NCBI GenBank assembly: GCA_026745465.1
Contig: JACYXH010000359.1
Coordinates: 1,447,501 to 1,511,500 of the forward strand
Direction of reading: 5' to 3'
Source of the DNA: Lota lota
Lineage: Eukaryota; Chordata; Actinopteri; Gadiformes; Lotidae
DNA length: 64,000 nt
Below the pieces are notes generated by a model that searched no databases, was not told where the DNA came from, and saw only the letters and a list, made by a program, of their open reading frames with translations. The position numbers and the translations under genes are program-made. The number at the start of each line of letters is the position of its first letter. The stretch's first letter is position 1. This document shows, piece by piece, positions 35,202 through 45,621 of the stretch.

Positions 35202-37504
35202 CAGGGGTGGCGAACCTGCGGCTCGTGAGCCGCATGCGGCTCTTGGCCTGCTCCTGTGAGGCTCTTACTGAGCGGCTGGGCACTGGGTTAAAAAAAAAAG
35301 AAAAAAAAAAAAGGAAAAATTAAATATACTGTGTATATTTATATATGGATCCTTTCGCGTTTCGTATTGCGTCGGTCGGTAAGGACGGTAACTATGTGGT
35401 TTGTTTAAGTGGTGTTGCCGTAGCTAGCTGTATATCGTGTATTGACAATGCAGGGTAGGTGCTGCTAGTGAGTAAGTGAATAATGGCAGAGTCAGTTGGG
35501 AAAAGTAAAGCTAAGCGCAAATATGAAGAGGATCACAGGACATTTTTATCTGAGTGGGAGGAACTGTATTTTTTTGTGGAACGAAATGGGAAGCCTTTCT
35601 GCTTGATTTGCGAGACTTCGCTATCGCATTTTAAAGCATCAAACCTGGAGCGCCATTTCACCTCACTCCATGCTAACATCGCCCGGGATTTCCCCAAAGG
35701 CAGTGAACTTCGCAAGCACAAGGTAAACGCGTTGAAACGGCAGTCAGAGAAGCAGACTCAGCTTTTTCAAAAATTCGCGAAGCACTCCGAGACTGTCACG
35801 TTAGCATCATATCAGGTAGCATGGAACATTGCTCGTGCCAAAAAGCCCTACAGTGAAGGGGACTTTGTGAAGACATGTCTCAAAGATGTCCTTGTTATCC
35901 TCGCGCCTGAAAATGACAATTTAAAGCGGTCTGTGTCAAACCTGCAGCTGTCACAGCACACAGTTGAACAGAGAATATCGGATATTAACAAGTCCATTGA
36001 AACACAGTTACATACGGACCTTGAGAAATGCCTGTATTTCAGCATTGCTTTGGATGAGAGTTGTGACATTCAAGATAAGCCTCAGTTGGCCATATTTGTA
36101 CGGTCTGTGTCAGAAGACTGCATCATTAAGGAAGAGCTCCTTGACATTGTTCCGTTAAAAGACAGGACCCGTGGCATCGACCTGAAAGAGACACTCATGA
36201 CTGTTGCTGAGAAGGCAAATTTGCAGTTGTCAAAACTGACAGCAATAGCCACAGACGGTGCGCCAGCTATGTTAGGAGCTGCAAATGGCCTTGTTGGGCT
36301 GTGTAAAGCTGATGACCGTTTCCCGGATTTTTGGACATTTCACTGCATTATCCATCAAGAGCATCTGGTGTCTAAGAAGCTGAACTTGGACCACGTCATG
36401 AAACCAGTGCTAGAAATTGTGAATTTTATTCGCACTCATGCTCTCAATCACAGACAGTTCAAAAACCTCATAGCTGAACTTGATGAGGATCTTCCCAGTG
36501 ATCTGCTTTTCCACTGCACTGTGAGATGGCTTTCAAGAGGTAACATGCTTTCCCGTTTTTTTGAAATGTTGAACCCAGTGAAGCTGTTTCTGGGAGAGAA
36601 ACATAAGGAATATCCTCAGCTACATGACCCCCAGTGGATTTCAGATTTGGGGTTTCTGGTCGACATGCTGCATCATCTGAACAAACTGAATGTAGATCTG
36701 CAAGGAAAGTTAAAAATGCTGCCTGACCTGGTGCAAAGTGTTTTCACATTTGTCAACAAGCTCAAGCTATTCCAGACCCATCTTCAAAAGAGAGAGCTCA
36801 CACATTTCCCATCCTTGTTGAAGGCAAGTGGAGGAGCAGCTGAGGTCTTACAAAGGAGCACTGCACGCTATGCAACACTGGTTGAAAATCTGCAGCAGAG
36901 TTTTGAGGACAGATTCTGCAACCTGAGGGAAAAACGGCCACAGATCACCTTCCTCATTAACCCTTTCACTGCTGAATCTGACTGTTTAAAAGCCCCTTTA
37001 GTGACAAATGAAGCAGCGTCCCAGTTGGAGATGATTGAACTTTGTGAGGATGACAGACTGAAATCTGTGTTGAGAGAAGGAACCACAGAGTTCTGGAAAA
37101 CAGTGCCCACAGACAGATATCCCAATGTTAAACAGGCTGCACTCAAGCTAATGTCAATGTTTGCAGCAACTTATGTCTGTGAATCAGTGTTTTCTACACT
37201 GAAACAAGTTAAGTCAAAACATCGTTCTGTTCTTACCGACACACACGTGAAAGAGTTGCTTCGAGTGGCCACAACTGAGTACAAGCCAGACCTGAAAAGG
37301 CTCGTGGATAACAAAGACTGCCAAGTTTCCCACTGAGTAAGTCTAGGTAAGAAAGAAACCTATAAAACTGTTCTGCTTTGTATTATGACTGTCATTAGAA
37401 CTGTAAGCCGCTGTTGTAGTGTGGGTGTGCATGTGTTGTGTGGCTCTTCGCTAGGGTGCGGGTTTTTTTTGGCCTCTTTATGCTGCACTGGTTAGCCACC
37501 CCTG
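35202..37504 (+). mobile_element. hAT transposon, apparently complete
   Basis: 2,303 bp with short terminal inverted repeats (caggggtggcgaacctgc at the left, ggttagccacccctg at the right) and a perfect 8-bp target-site duplication cagtacat (35194-35201 and 37505-37512). It carries one uninterrupted transposase gene. A poly(A)-rich stretch (35289-35320) lies near the left end. It landed inside the LTR-like element. Confidence 0.96.
35483..37336 (+). CDS. hAT transposase, intact
   Basis: 617 codons, no stops or frameshifts. It cuts and pastes the surrounding hAT element in the nucleus. The N-terminus carries a BED-type zinc finger (FCLICETSLSHF, SNLERHFTSLH; C-x2-C and H-x4-H pattern). The RNase H-like core shows the catalytic acidic residues in SIALDESCDI and ATDGAPAMLG. 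The C-terminus has the hATC dimerisation/catalytic segment (TYVCESVFSTLKQVKSKHRS). It belongs to the subgroup that also gave rise to vertebrate ZBED/GTF2IRD2/FAM200-like domesticated genes, judging from memory of those proteins. The TIRs and TSD show it is a transposon gene here, not a host gene. The ATG is at the start of the first conserved segment. Confidence 0.95.
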   Translation: MAESVGKSKAKRKYEEDHRTFLSEWEELYFFVERNGKPFCLICETSLSHFKASNLERHFTSLHANIARDFPKGSELRKHKVNALKRQSEKQTQLFQKFAKHSETVTLASYQVAWNIARAKKPYSEGDFVKTCLKDVLVILAPENDNLKRSVSNLQLSQHTVEQRISDINKSIETQLHTDLEKCLYFSIALDESCDIQDKPQLAIFVRSVSEDCIIKEELLDIVPLKDRTRGIDLKETLMTVAEKANLQLSKLTAIATDGAPAMLGAANGLVGLCKADDRFPDFWTFHCIIHQEHLVSKKLNLDHVMKPVLEIVNFIRTHALNHRQFKNLIAELDEDLPSDLLFHCTVRWLSRGNMLSRFFEMLNPVKLFLGEKHKEYPQLHDPQWISDLGFLVDMLHHLNKLNVDLQGKLKMLPDLVQSVFTFVNKLKLFQTHLQKRELTHFPSLLKASGGAAEVLQRSTARYATLVENLQQSFEDRFCNLREKRPQITFLINPFTAESDCLKAPLVTNEAASQLEMIELCEDDRLKSVLREGTTEFWKTVPTDRYPNVKQAALKLMSMFAATYVCESVFSTLKQVKSKHRSVLTDTHVKELLRVATTEYKPDLKRLVDNKDCQVSH

Positions 37505-37862
37505 CAGTACATGTACTTCTCGTATCATAAAGTGTTTCTTCATTTTATAAGATACTCCCGAGTGCTTCAGCATTGTAGCTAGTGCATTACTTATAGTATG
37601 GTTACGCAGTATGACATACAGATGGGTATACAGTAAAACATACAGTGTTCATTGGTTATTGGTTATAGCTTCCCATATGGTTGCACAGTGTTATAGTAAA
37701 ACATACATGGATGCATAACCAGTGTATTACTTTTAAGTGCGCCTATAGTTATGATAAAACAATGCTTAGGTTTGTATAGAATGTGATTAATAAAGAGTTA
37801 CATCCCTTACGTCCCATGCCTTCTAATATATCTGGACACCGATGAATCAACATTACTTGACA

Positions 37863-38219
37863 ACATACATACATACATACATGTATACAACCCAAACAGT
37901 TTACAGAGTGTCTGCCTATTCTGTTGGTATAGGCTAACTAATGTCTAAGTCCCGCAAAAGTTCCATCCCGGCATACTTCAAGAACATAAAAGACAATTGA
38001 AATAGAATTTCTAGGGCCTCTGCAAATTTGTGAAATAGAGCTGGCGAACACTACAGGTGCGTGACTCCGGTCAGAAAATCACAGCACGTAGCTTCAGTTT
38101 AGAAATGTTTATTGGATTATATTAATAACGCACATGAGTAATTGCATGTTCGACATGAACACACATAAGCCATAACACTTGTTTATTATGTCCCTGTAAT
38201 TAGGAGCTATATACAATAT
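37863..38219. other. non-coding flank with (ACAT)n
   Basis: Starts with an ACAT microsatellite (37863-37884), then unremarkable AT-rich sequence up to Gypsy-B. Confidence 0.6.
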
Positions 38220-38555
38220 TGTAGCGCTAGCTAGCTGAATGATGAGGAAACGGTGGCTGAAGATTAACCGGAGAACCGGGTTTTATTACCCTAAAATACA
38301 GGTTAATAACAGGGTTGGAAGAGTGCCCAAAACAACAAAAAGGCTGGTAGCTAAAACTAGCTAGTTAGGTAAATAATTGGGAGTAACGTCCGAGGTCTCT
38401 CTCTTCAGGCTCTGCTCTTAGTCCCTCCCCCTCTCTGTTCCCTTCTCAGCCCCCTCCCCTTTTCTGAACCTGACCTATCAGCTGAACTAGGGCAACATCT
38501 TCCGCCATGAACTCCCCAAGAGTCTCTCCCATTTTAGTCATGCAGGGTCACTACA
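38220..38555 (-). repeat. Gypsy-B 3' LTR
   Basis: 336 bp; lacks 24 bp present near the left end of the other LTR. Confidence 0.85.
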
Positions 38556-38558
38556 CAA

Positions 38559-38586
38559 CCCCCCCCCCCCCCCCCCCCCCCCCCCC
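38559..38586 (-). repeat. expanded polypurine tract of Gypsy-B (28-nt G run on - strand)
   Basis: 28 consecutive C on the + strand sit four bases (caac region) inside the 3' LTR, where the polypurine tract that primes plus-strand DNA synthesis belongs. Gypsy-A has eight at the same place. The upstream pol frame reads through it as a glycine run. Confidence 0.8.
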
Positions 38587-40126
38587 TCTAATTCCTCGTC
38601 CCCGAGGAAGAGCAAAGTCTTGAAAGCGACTCGGCGGTCTCCGTTCCCTCTGCAACCTCCTAATTCCATGATCCACCAGAGGAGCTCGGAGAGTGGCAGA
38701 GGCATTTTTGGCACAATAGCGCCAAGCAGTGTCACTACTTCTTCTTGAAAAACATCCTGCTGCTGCATTGGAGGGCCTCTTCTACGGTGAGGTGACCTCA
38801 CTCTAGCTCTGATAGGTCTCACTAAAAAGGCTGGCTGCTGGACCCCCCGGTACGGCGCCATCCTATCCCGGTGCAGTACCCCTGTGCGTCCTCCCGGAGC
38901 CAGTTTGACGCGATACACAACCTGCCCCACTCTCTCGACCACGTAGTAGGGACCAATCCATTTGCTGTCCAACTTAGGGCAGCGGCCCTTCACTCTCTTG
39001 GGTCCATACACCCAGGCACGGTCCCCTGCCAGGAAGTCCTGACCTTTGACGTGTGCGTCATAGCATCGCTTTTGACGGACCCCTGTCTGTTGTGATTGGT
39101 GCCTGGCAAAGCTGTGGGCCATCTCCAATCGTTCCTGTAACTGTTTGGCATATTCTGGCCCAGCCATGGCATTGGATGCATCGGGCGGCCGTCCATAGGC
39201 CAGCTCCGGCGGCATTCTCAGCTCCCTGGCCAACATCAATAATGCAGGAGTATAGCCCGTGGATTCCCGGACTGCACTGTGGCACGCCAGGAGGATGAGG
39301 TGTATCTGCAGATCACAATCCCTCTGATCCGGGGCAGTGGGGAGGGCCAGCTGGGCACTCAAGGTCCGCGTGAACTATTCCACTAGTCAGTCGCTTTGTG
39401 GGTGCAGCGGGGTGGTCCTTGTCTTCTGGATGCCGAGCTGGCTACACATCACAGTGAACACTTGTGATTCGAAGTTCCGCCCTTGGTCTGAGTGGAGCTG
39501 CGAGGGTGTTCCAAAGCGGCTGAACATCCCTTGCACCAAGGCCTCAGCCACGGTCGTCGCCTCTTGGTCAGGAAGGGAGTACGCTTCGGGCCACTTCGTA
39601 AAGTAGTCGATGGCGACTAGCACATACCGGTTCCCTCTACTGGTATGCGGAAGTGGCCCCAACACATCAACTCTGTCCATGGGTGCCCCTACCCGGTGAT
39701 GCTGTGGGGGCCTTTGCAGGCAGTAAAGGCACCACAGCGGCAGCAGTAGTCTTCAACATCCCGCCTGCTCTGGCCCCAATATAATGTCTGTCTCAGCCAT
39801 CTTAATGTCTTTGTCACCCCAAAGTGACCAACTCCGGGGGTTCCTCCGGTGGCTGGCTCACGCCAGCACCTCTTCAGGACTCCTTCTTGCAGTTCCACTC
39901 CAGGCCATTGAGACCAGAGGCCTCTGACAATGGCGGACTGGGCAACCACATCTTCCCAGGGTGGCCGGTGGTCAGCCACCCCATGGCCCGACAGATAACT
40001 TTTCCAGTATGTCGGTTTGATGCTTCACGTTTTTCGGCCCGGTCACAGTGGTGACACCCTTGGGCACACGGTCGGCGGGAGAGACTGTCTGCATTCATGT
40101 GACTTTCCCCAGCCCTGTGCTGGAAC

Positions 40127-40160
40127 CCTTTCAGTTCACCATACATGGTGAACTGAAAGG
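40127..40160. repeat. perfect 16-bp hairpin inside Gypsy-B RNase H
   Basis: cctttcagttcaccat and atggtgaactgaaagg are perfect reverse complements separated by 2 nt. They add about ten residues (MYGELKGFQ region) to RNase H that I do not expect in the family, as if one arm were a newly copied inverted duplicate of the other. Confidence 0.8.
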
Positions 40161-40314
40161 CCTGGAGTTGTTTGATCCATCTGGCTACTTGTCCTCCCGA
40201 CTCTTTGAAGGACATGAGCCACTTCAAGGCAGCGTGGTCAGTACAGATGGTGAACAGAAGGCCACAGAGGATGTGCTTGAAATGGCCCACTGCATCGATC
40301 ACCGCCAAGAGTTC

Positions 40315-42352
40315 TGTTAGATCCGTCACTATGTGAAACTTGTTGTCCTGTAACGGTTGTGAACAAGCTGGTGAGGAGATTCGCCCAGCCCCTAACTACT
40401 GTATACCAGACACCTATCCCGCTTACCCCGGAGCCCCACCTCTGGGCATAACCCTGGCCAGGACCGTGACTACCGGTCGCATATGTATAGTAGCTCTCCT
40501 CTGGGACCCGTGCACTTGGAAGTTTGCTGGGAATATTTAAGAGTTTGAAAAAATAACTCTAGGGATATGTTTCTATCATGAGGACTAGGTAACCTCTCAG
40601 AATCACGATGCTCAATCCGAATCCATCCATTTGTTATCCGCAGGAAGAAGGTATAGGAGGTTGACAAAAAAGGAATGAAAAAGTATTTATTTGATAAGCT
40701 TGCAGTTTATATGGGAGAACATTGCAAATTGCCAAAAAGTCCTTCGATATACAATAGTATAAGAATATATAGAAAAAGCAAAAGAGAACTCTCCATAATA
40801 AGTTGACTGTAAAAAAGAAAACAACGATCACACATATTGCTTACTTCAGATGAGAGGCCGTATCAGACTGCAGGGGGGAGAGAGAGAGAAAAACTCCTTC
40901 CGTAAAAATAAGAAAAAATGATCTATTCAATTTCCTTCCAAATAGTCTATTTGCCTGTATAAGTAAGCCTGCATAGCTGTTCTATGCTATGGGAGGAATC
41001 TCCTCCGGAGATCTGCAGCTTCAGGCTAGCTTCTAAAAATACGAGGCTAAAAAAGAGTGCTCAGAATAATTTCAATCTCCTCGCTTTTTAGTCCAGATTC
41101 TATCTATTTAGTTTAAGGGCTATTTTGTCTCTACCGAAGGCTCAGGTAGACATCCTACATGGAGTCCCCGTAGTAAAGATTCCTCCCTGTTCTGTTCGTG
41201 CTCAGGCTCTTCTATAGGACCCGTGGTTCCTCCCACTTTTTTGCTAGGGACTATTCTCCCTTGCTCCTCTCCTGGGAAAACAAGCTGGACACCTGGTTTG
41301 CTTTAATTGTGTTATGATCTGATTCCGCTATCGTTTGGGTACTTTCCACCCCTTGTGGTTTGTAGTTTTAATTACACTGTGGTTTGCTTTACTGTCATTC
41401 TGGTGCTTCCCACTGGTATCTAATTATAATAGCTTGCTTAGAACATTGACCATCTGGTACTCATTCCCGGTGGTCCTCGCCCACTGGATTACTGTAGGTA
41501 CTTTCCACCCGACCCCTAATTGTGGTCTTCACCTGTTAAACTGTGTTAACAAGTATAAATGGGCCTTCTGGTATTGGCTCCACAGTTGGACAGAAAATAC
41601 AAACATCATTGGGTGATCTTCGACTAAAGGATCACTTTAGAGATCTGAAAATCACATTAGACCTGATGTATGAGCTCATGTCCTCAGGCTCCAAAATTGC
41701 CTGAGGTCTGCATTATTCACTGCTATACATTATCCCATCGTATCATAAACCTGTTTCTTCATCTTAAGATCTTTTTAGTACCAATAGCCAGTGTTCCGCC
41801 TATACCCGTTGAAACATACAGTTATACCTGATACAGTCTTATAGTAGTGAGACGAGGCGTACAGTCATACATGAATTGTGGCATAAAAATGTAACATACA
41901 ATTGTGTCATAAAATGAAACATACAGTTATACCTGATACAGTCCTATAGTAGTGAGAAAATCGTGATAATAGATATTACAAGTTAAACCAATACTCTAAA
42001 TACCCCTACCGGCATGACAGTGTTCATCTCTATGGATAAAACGTATCCTTACCGGTAAAAACAGTGCTTATTTCTTATTGATAAAACAAAACAGTGCTTA
42101 TTTCTTATTACTAAAACAGTGCTCGTTAACATTAATACCTCCAGTGCTCTTTTATAGACGCAGTTACATTGGATTACTAAAACAGTGCTCATTAACATTA
42201 ATACCTCCAGTGCTCTTTCATAGAAGCAGTTGCTGTTGTATCAGTGCACAGACTATATTGGATAACAACAGACTATAGTAACATCCTTTTTTTATGACTC
42301 ATGTCTATCTTCTGGTTCTATCTGGGTCACGATGAATCAACCTTACTTGACA
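40315..42352 (-). mobile_element. long LTR-like element (copy 2) inserted in Gypsy-B
   Basis: 2,038 bp, from tgttagatccgtcac to aaccttacttgaca, flanked by gttc (40311-40314 and 42353-42356). Removing it and one gttc restores an uninterrupted RNase H frame on the - strand across the site, which fixes the boundaries. It is homologous to copy 1 at both ends, has - strand AATAAA at about 40689, and carries no coding sequence. A solo LTR with an unusually long U3/R is the best reading. A near-tandem duplication (acagtgctcgttaacattaatacc, 42114 and 42181) lies near its right end. Confidence 0.85.
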
Positions 42353-42953
42353 GTTCTCTGTGAGTGATACAGTAGTTATTCTCTGGCTTATCGAGGGTGC
42401 GACTATGGTAAGCAACTACACGCTCGCCCTCCGAGGTCAGCTGCGAGAGTACAGCACCAAGGCCTGTGTTGCTGGCATCCGTGTTAAGGATAAATGGCAG
42501 CTCTGTGTTGGGTGCAACCAGCACCGGGTCCTTGCATAAGGCCTGTTTCAACTGGTTGAAGGCTGCATCCTGATCTGGTCCCCACTCGTAGGGTGTGTCT
42601 GCGCAGTAAGTTGAACAAGCGTGCAACCACAGTAGAGAATCCAGCCACAAAATGCATGTAGTAGGATGCCAATCTTAAGAAGGATCTCAGGTGGTGGACA
42701 TCAGTGGGGATAGGCCAATCCCGGACAAAGCCGCTACCTTTTCTGGTTCTGTCATGATGCCAGCTCCACTTACTCTGTGACCCAGGAAGGAGACCTCCAG
42801 CTGCAGAAAGCTGCACTTCCCAGGATGAAGCATCAGGCCTGCACACTTGATCCGCTCCAGTAGCTCTCTCAGGCTCTCGAGTGCTGAGTCAAAACTGGGT
42901 CTGTGGGTCAGCAAGCAGGACTTGTTGGCATAATGGGAGGGGTAGAAGGCCAC
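42353..42953 (-). pseudogene. Gypsy-B reverse transcriptase thumb and RNase H start, frameshifted
   Basis: Three overlapping - strand frames give RT connection sequences (CAGLMLHPGKCSFLQLEVSFLG, HLRSFLRLASYYMHFV) and the start of RNase H (FILNTDASNTGLGAVLSQ, ERVVAYHSRTL, NNYCITHRE). The catalytic RT palm (the DD motif) is absent. Frameshifts lie near 42700 and 42600. Confidence 0.8.
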
Positions 42954-44067
42954 GAATGAATGGCTGTTTGGTTAGCACCAAGCGCGTTTTATCATCAAAT
43001 CCTCTTTGAGCAAGATAGCGCAGCTCTGCCGCAAACACTCCTAGCTTTTCTCCAGCTGCCCGCACTCGTTCGTTGAACCTCTGCCGCATCACAACTGCGG
43101 GGGTGGTGTCCCCAAAGCGTCTCTCTAGCTTATGGGTTCTCCAGGTCGGCCGCAGTCACATTTAGCAGTACTTTCCTAGCCTCACCTTCCAATGCTGAGA
43201 TCAAATGGACAGCTCTCTCAGCAGGGGACCAGCCATTGGCTGTTGCTAGAAGACCAAACTGGGCTCAGTATGTTTCCATGAAGTGAGTCCGTCATAGCAC
43301 CCAACCTTCAAGTGGCCATCACTGGGGCTGGGGCTGTTTTTTGCACATTCATCAAGGCTGTAGTTAGCGCGGTAGTCAGAGCAGGTACCAGGTCACCTGG
43401 TTGGTTGCAGCAGCAGGTGGACTAACTGGGGTCGCAGTAAGAGAGCTACACTTTCCAAGTCTCCCCACAGGGTAGGTGTCTGCACTGGCGCCCTCACCTG
43501 AATGGTGGGTGGGTTGTGAATACAGAACATCAAGTGCTGCATACCCATCATCATTAGTGTTAGCCTGGTTAGCATTAGGTTCATGAGATTTAGTCACACA
43601 ACACTGTGGTTCTCCTCCCACCATGGGCATAGTGCTGTCTCTAGAGCTATTCAGGAAATGTCCAAAGCATGCTCCAATGCAATGCTCATACTCTGGATAA
43701 AGCCATCCTCTATTCTAGCTGTAATGTCTTTCTCTAACTCTGGGATAAAACTTGGTTGGCCACCCATTCTACCTTCTAAATATGTCAGAGGGGTGACATC
43801 ATCGCTGACTGATTGGCCAATGCGAGGTCTGCATGTGTCTGGGTTGTTTACCTTTATTACTCCGGAGCATGGTCTGGCGGGTGCGGCAAACTGAAACAGA
43901 CTTATCATAATATCCGGGATGTCCGTCAGCAATGTGGCGAGCAGTGAGTCAGTTGTTTTTCCCGTCTTTCTCCTTACAACTTGACCATCATCCGTTGGCT
44001 TTTTCATCTGTGTTTCTGGGGCGGTGTATAGGGCATAGAGGTCCGACTTTTCGATACGCTCAGCCAT
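42889..44067 (-). pseudogene. Gypsy-B gag remnant
   Basis: Starts probably at the ATG at 44065-44067 (MAERIEKSDLYALY). Recognisable Gag-type stretches are RMGGQPSFIPELEKDIT and, in another frame, FNERVRAAGEKLGVFAAELRYLAQRGF (42950-43092), the capsid C-terminal region. Frames break at about 43650, 43380 and 43100. At about 42890 the capsid frame runs directly into RT sequence, marking the internal deletion. Confidence 0.65.
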
Positions 44068-44130
44068 CTCGTTCCTTCGGTGGTGGTTAGCAGTGGTAGC
44101 TAGCTGTTGTTCGGGAAATGGGAACGTGGT

Positions 44131-44149
44131 TGATCCCACTTCTGACACC
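44131..44149 (-). promoter_or_regulatory. Gypsy-B primer-binding site, tRNA-Leu type
   Basis: One nt inside the 5' LTR the - strand reads TGGTGTCAGAAGTGGGATC, complementary to the 3' end of a vertebrate tRNA-Leu(CAA) as I remember it (..CCCACTTCTGACA plus CCA). Confidence 0.65.
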
Positions 44150-44150
44150 A

Positions 44151-44510
44151 ATGTAGCGCTCGCGACTCCGCCGCACGGCTTGCTAGCTAGCTGAATGATG
44201 AGGAAACCGTGGCTGAAGTTTAACCGGAGAACCAGGTTTTATTACCCTAAAATACAGTTAATAATGGGATTGGAAGAGTGCCCAAAACAACAAAAAGGCT
44301 GGTAGCCGAAACTAGCTAGTTAGGTAAATAATTGGGAGTAACGTTTGAGATCTCTCTCTTCAGGCTCTGCTCTTAGTCCCTCCCCCTCTCTGTTCCCTTC
44401 TCAGCCCCCTCCCCTTTTCTGAACCTGACCTATCAGCTGAACTAGGGAAACATCTTCCCCCATGAACTCCCCAAGAGTCTCTCCCATTTTAGTCCTGCAG
44501 GGTCGCTACA
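44151..44510 (-). repeat. Gypsy-B 5' LTR
   Basis: 360 bp; the longer of the two LTRs, with the extra ctcgcgactccgccg segment after its first bases. Confidence 0.85.
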
Positions 44511-44908
44511 ATATAAACGTAGCTATCTATGTAGCATGACTGGCTATGAGGGGGGGCTTAGCCGAGCAACACCATCTCAAAAGGCATAAACAGTGTAACC
44601 GTATAAAATGGTTTAGTTCACTGCTCTAATGGTACACAGAACAACAGGCTTTAATATTGTTAGCCTAGCTAGTAGCTAAGCCAATTAGCAAACATATCTA
44701 ATGAATCTCACGGAGATACAATGACCGGAATGTATTTACTTCACCAGGTCACCAGGGTAAGTAGCAGTAGCAAACAAGCACACACCTACATAAATACTTT
44801 ACCAACATCTGTCATTTACACACAACTTCCCCCAAAACAGCAGAAAGTAACGCAGCTCCAAGGTTAACAACCCGCGATAGATTGGCGGTTCTAATCAGAG
44901 ATGGAAAC
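44511..44908. other. non-coding spacer between Gypsy-B and the ERV
   Basis: No gene or repeat recognised; it is the left flank of the ERV target site (aaac at 44905-44908). Confidence 0.5.
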
Positions 44909-45465
44909 TGTCGTAGCAAATTATACAACTCGTGGCTGGGCTGATTCAAAAGGCTAAGACAAATGGATATCCGTAGTTGGTTTATTTCATACGCTGCAGC
45001 ATACAAAAGACGCAGTTTCAAAGGCAACTCCACACTGGGCAGAGTTCTCGAGAAAAAGCGCGCTGAGCAAAGGAAGGAGGGCCTTTTGTAGGGTAAAACA
45101 AACAATCATTTAAACGTAACACTAGATGGCGTCCTGTACCATCTATAACTGGTTCAATGCACAGCTAAAGCCAGACCTCTGGTCGTATCTTATCATATAT
45201 GGCGCCACCTAGATTTTATGGCGGGTCCTCTGTGCGGTCAGGGCAACAGGCACATAATAGGTGAGAGAACTTGCTCTGGAGTTTCTCTCATAGAACAAAG
45301 CACCATGCAGGAATGCAAGGACAGGCAACTGTGAGGAGGTAGATAATTAAAAGAAAACAAATAGGACACTATAATGTGCTCACAACAACTTGAGTGCCTA
45401 AACCAAACCAACTAGTTAAAGCGAGTTAGCTTTGGAATAGGGCCTGAGGTCATTTTTCCATCACA
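44909..45465 (-). repeat. ERV 3' LTR
   Basis: 557 bp, TG to CA. It has a - strand AATAAA at about 44981-44986. Immediately inside it the - strand has a polypurine tract (AAAGGGGGGACT, about 45466-45477). Confidence 0.92.
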
Positions 45466-45621
45466 AGTCCCCCCTTTCGATCATATATGATCGACCAAAA
45501 GGAAAAAATGACGAAGAAAATAAAAACAACGCAGTACAGTACAATCAAACAAAATCATACAACAAAAAGATAGTTAAATGCTGGTTGAAAAACCCCATAA
45601 GGTCAGGACTTTAAACCCGCC

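Larger units (their letters stand above)
33881..37862 (-). mobile_element. long LTR-like element (copy 1), split by a hAT transposon
   Basis: Begins tgttagatccgtcac and ends gaatcaacattacttgaca, flanked by acat on both sides (within an ACAT-rich site, so the 4-bp duplication is only suggestive). After removing the inserted hAT (35202-37504 plus one TSD copy) about 1.7 kb remain. On the - strand a TATAAA (34774-34779) precedes an AATAAA (34246-34251), the order expected in an LTR, and no coding sequence is seen. The same family occurs at 40315-42352. Confidence 0.7.
38538..40314 (-). pseudogene. Gypsy-B RNase H end and integrase, with stops
   Basis: - strand pol remnant. It begins with the second half of RNase H (LLAVIDAVGHFKHILCG, TDHAALKWLMSFK, NADSLSRRPC). 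Next comes the integrase zinc site (VGHFGVTKTLRWLR, CCRCGAFTACKG), then the catalytic core (RYVLVAIDYFTKWPEAY, LHSDQGRNFESQ, LHPQSD) and the C-terminal domain (WIGPYYVVERVGQVVYRVKL). In-frame stops or shifts occur near 39688 and 39384, between zinc site and core and just after the second catalytic segment. The last frame runs through the G-rich tract and ends in the LTR at 38538. Confidence 0.85.
38220..44510 (-). mobile_element. Gypsy-B: Ty3/Gypsy element, deleted and nested
   Basis: LTRs at 38220-38555 and 44151-44510 begin TGTAGCG and end GCTACA/ACTACA, flanked by atat on both sides (4 bp). The LTRs differ at roughly 4% of positions plus a 24-bp deletion in the left copy, so this insertion is older than the ERV. 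On the - strand the order is gag, RT/RNase H remnant, integrase. A deletion joins gag directly to the RT thumb (about 42890). A 2-kb LTR-like element is inserted in the RNase H domain at 40315-42352. Confidence 0.9.

Noticed and set aside
35483..37336. hAT protein as a domesticated host gene (ZBED/GTF2IRD2-like)
   Set aside because: Terminal inverted repeats and an exact 8-bp duplication surround a single-exon frame, so it is a transposon copy.
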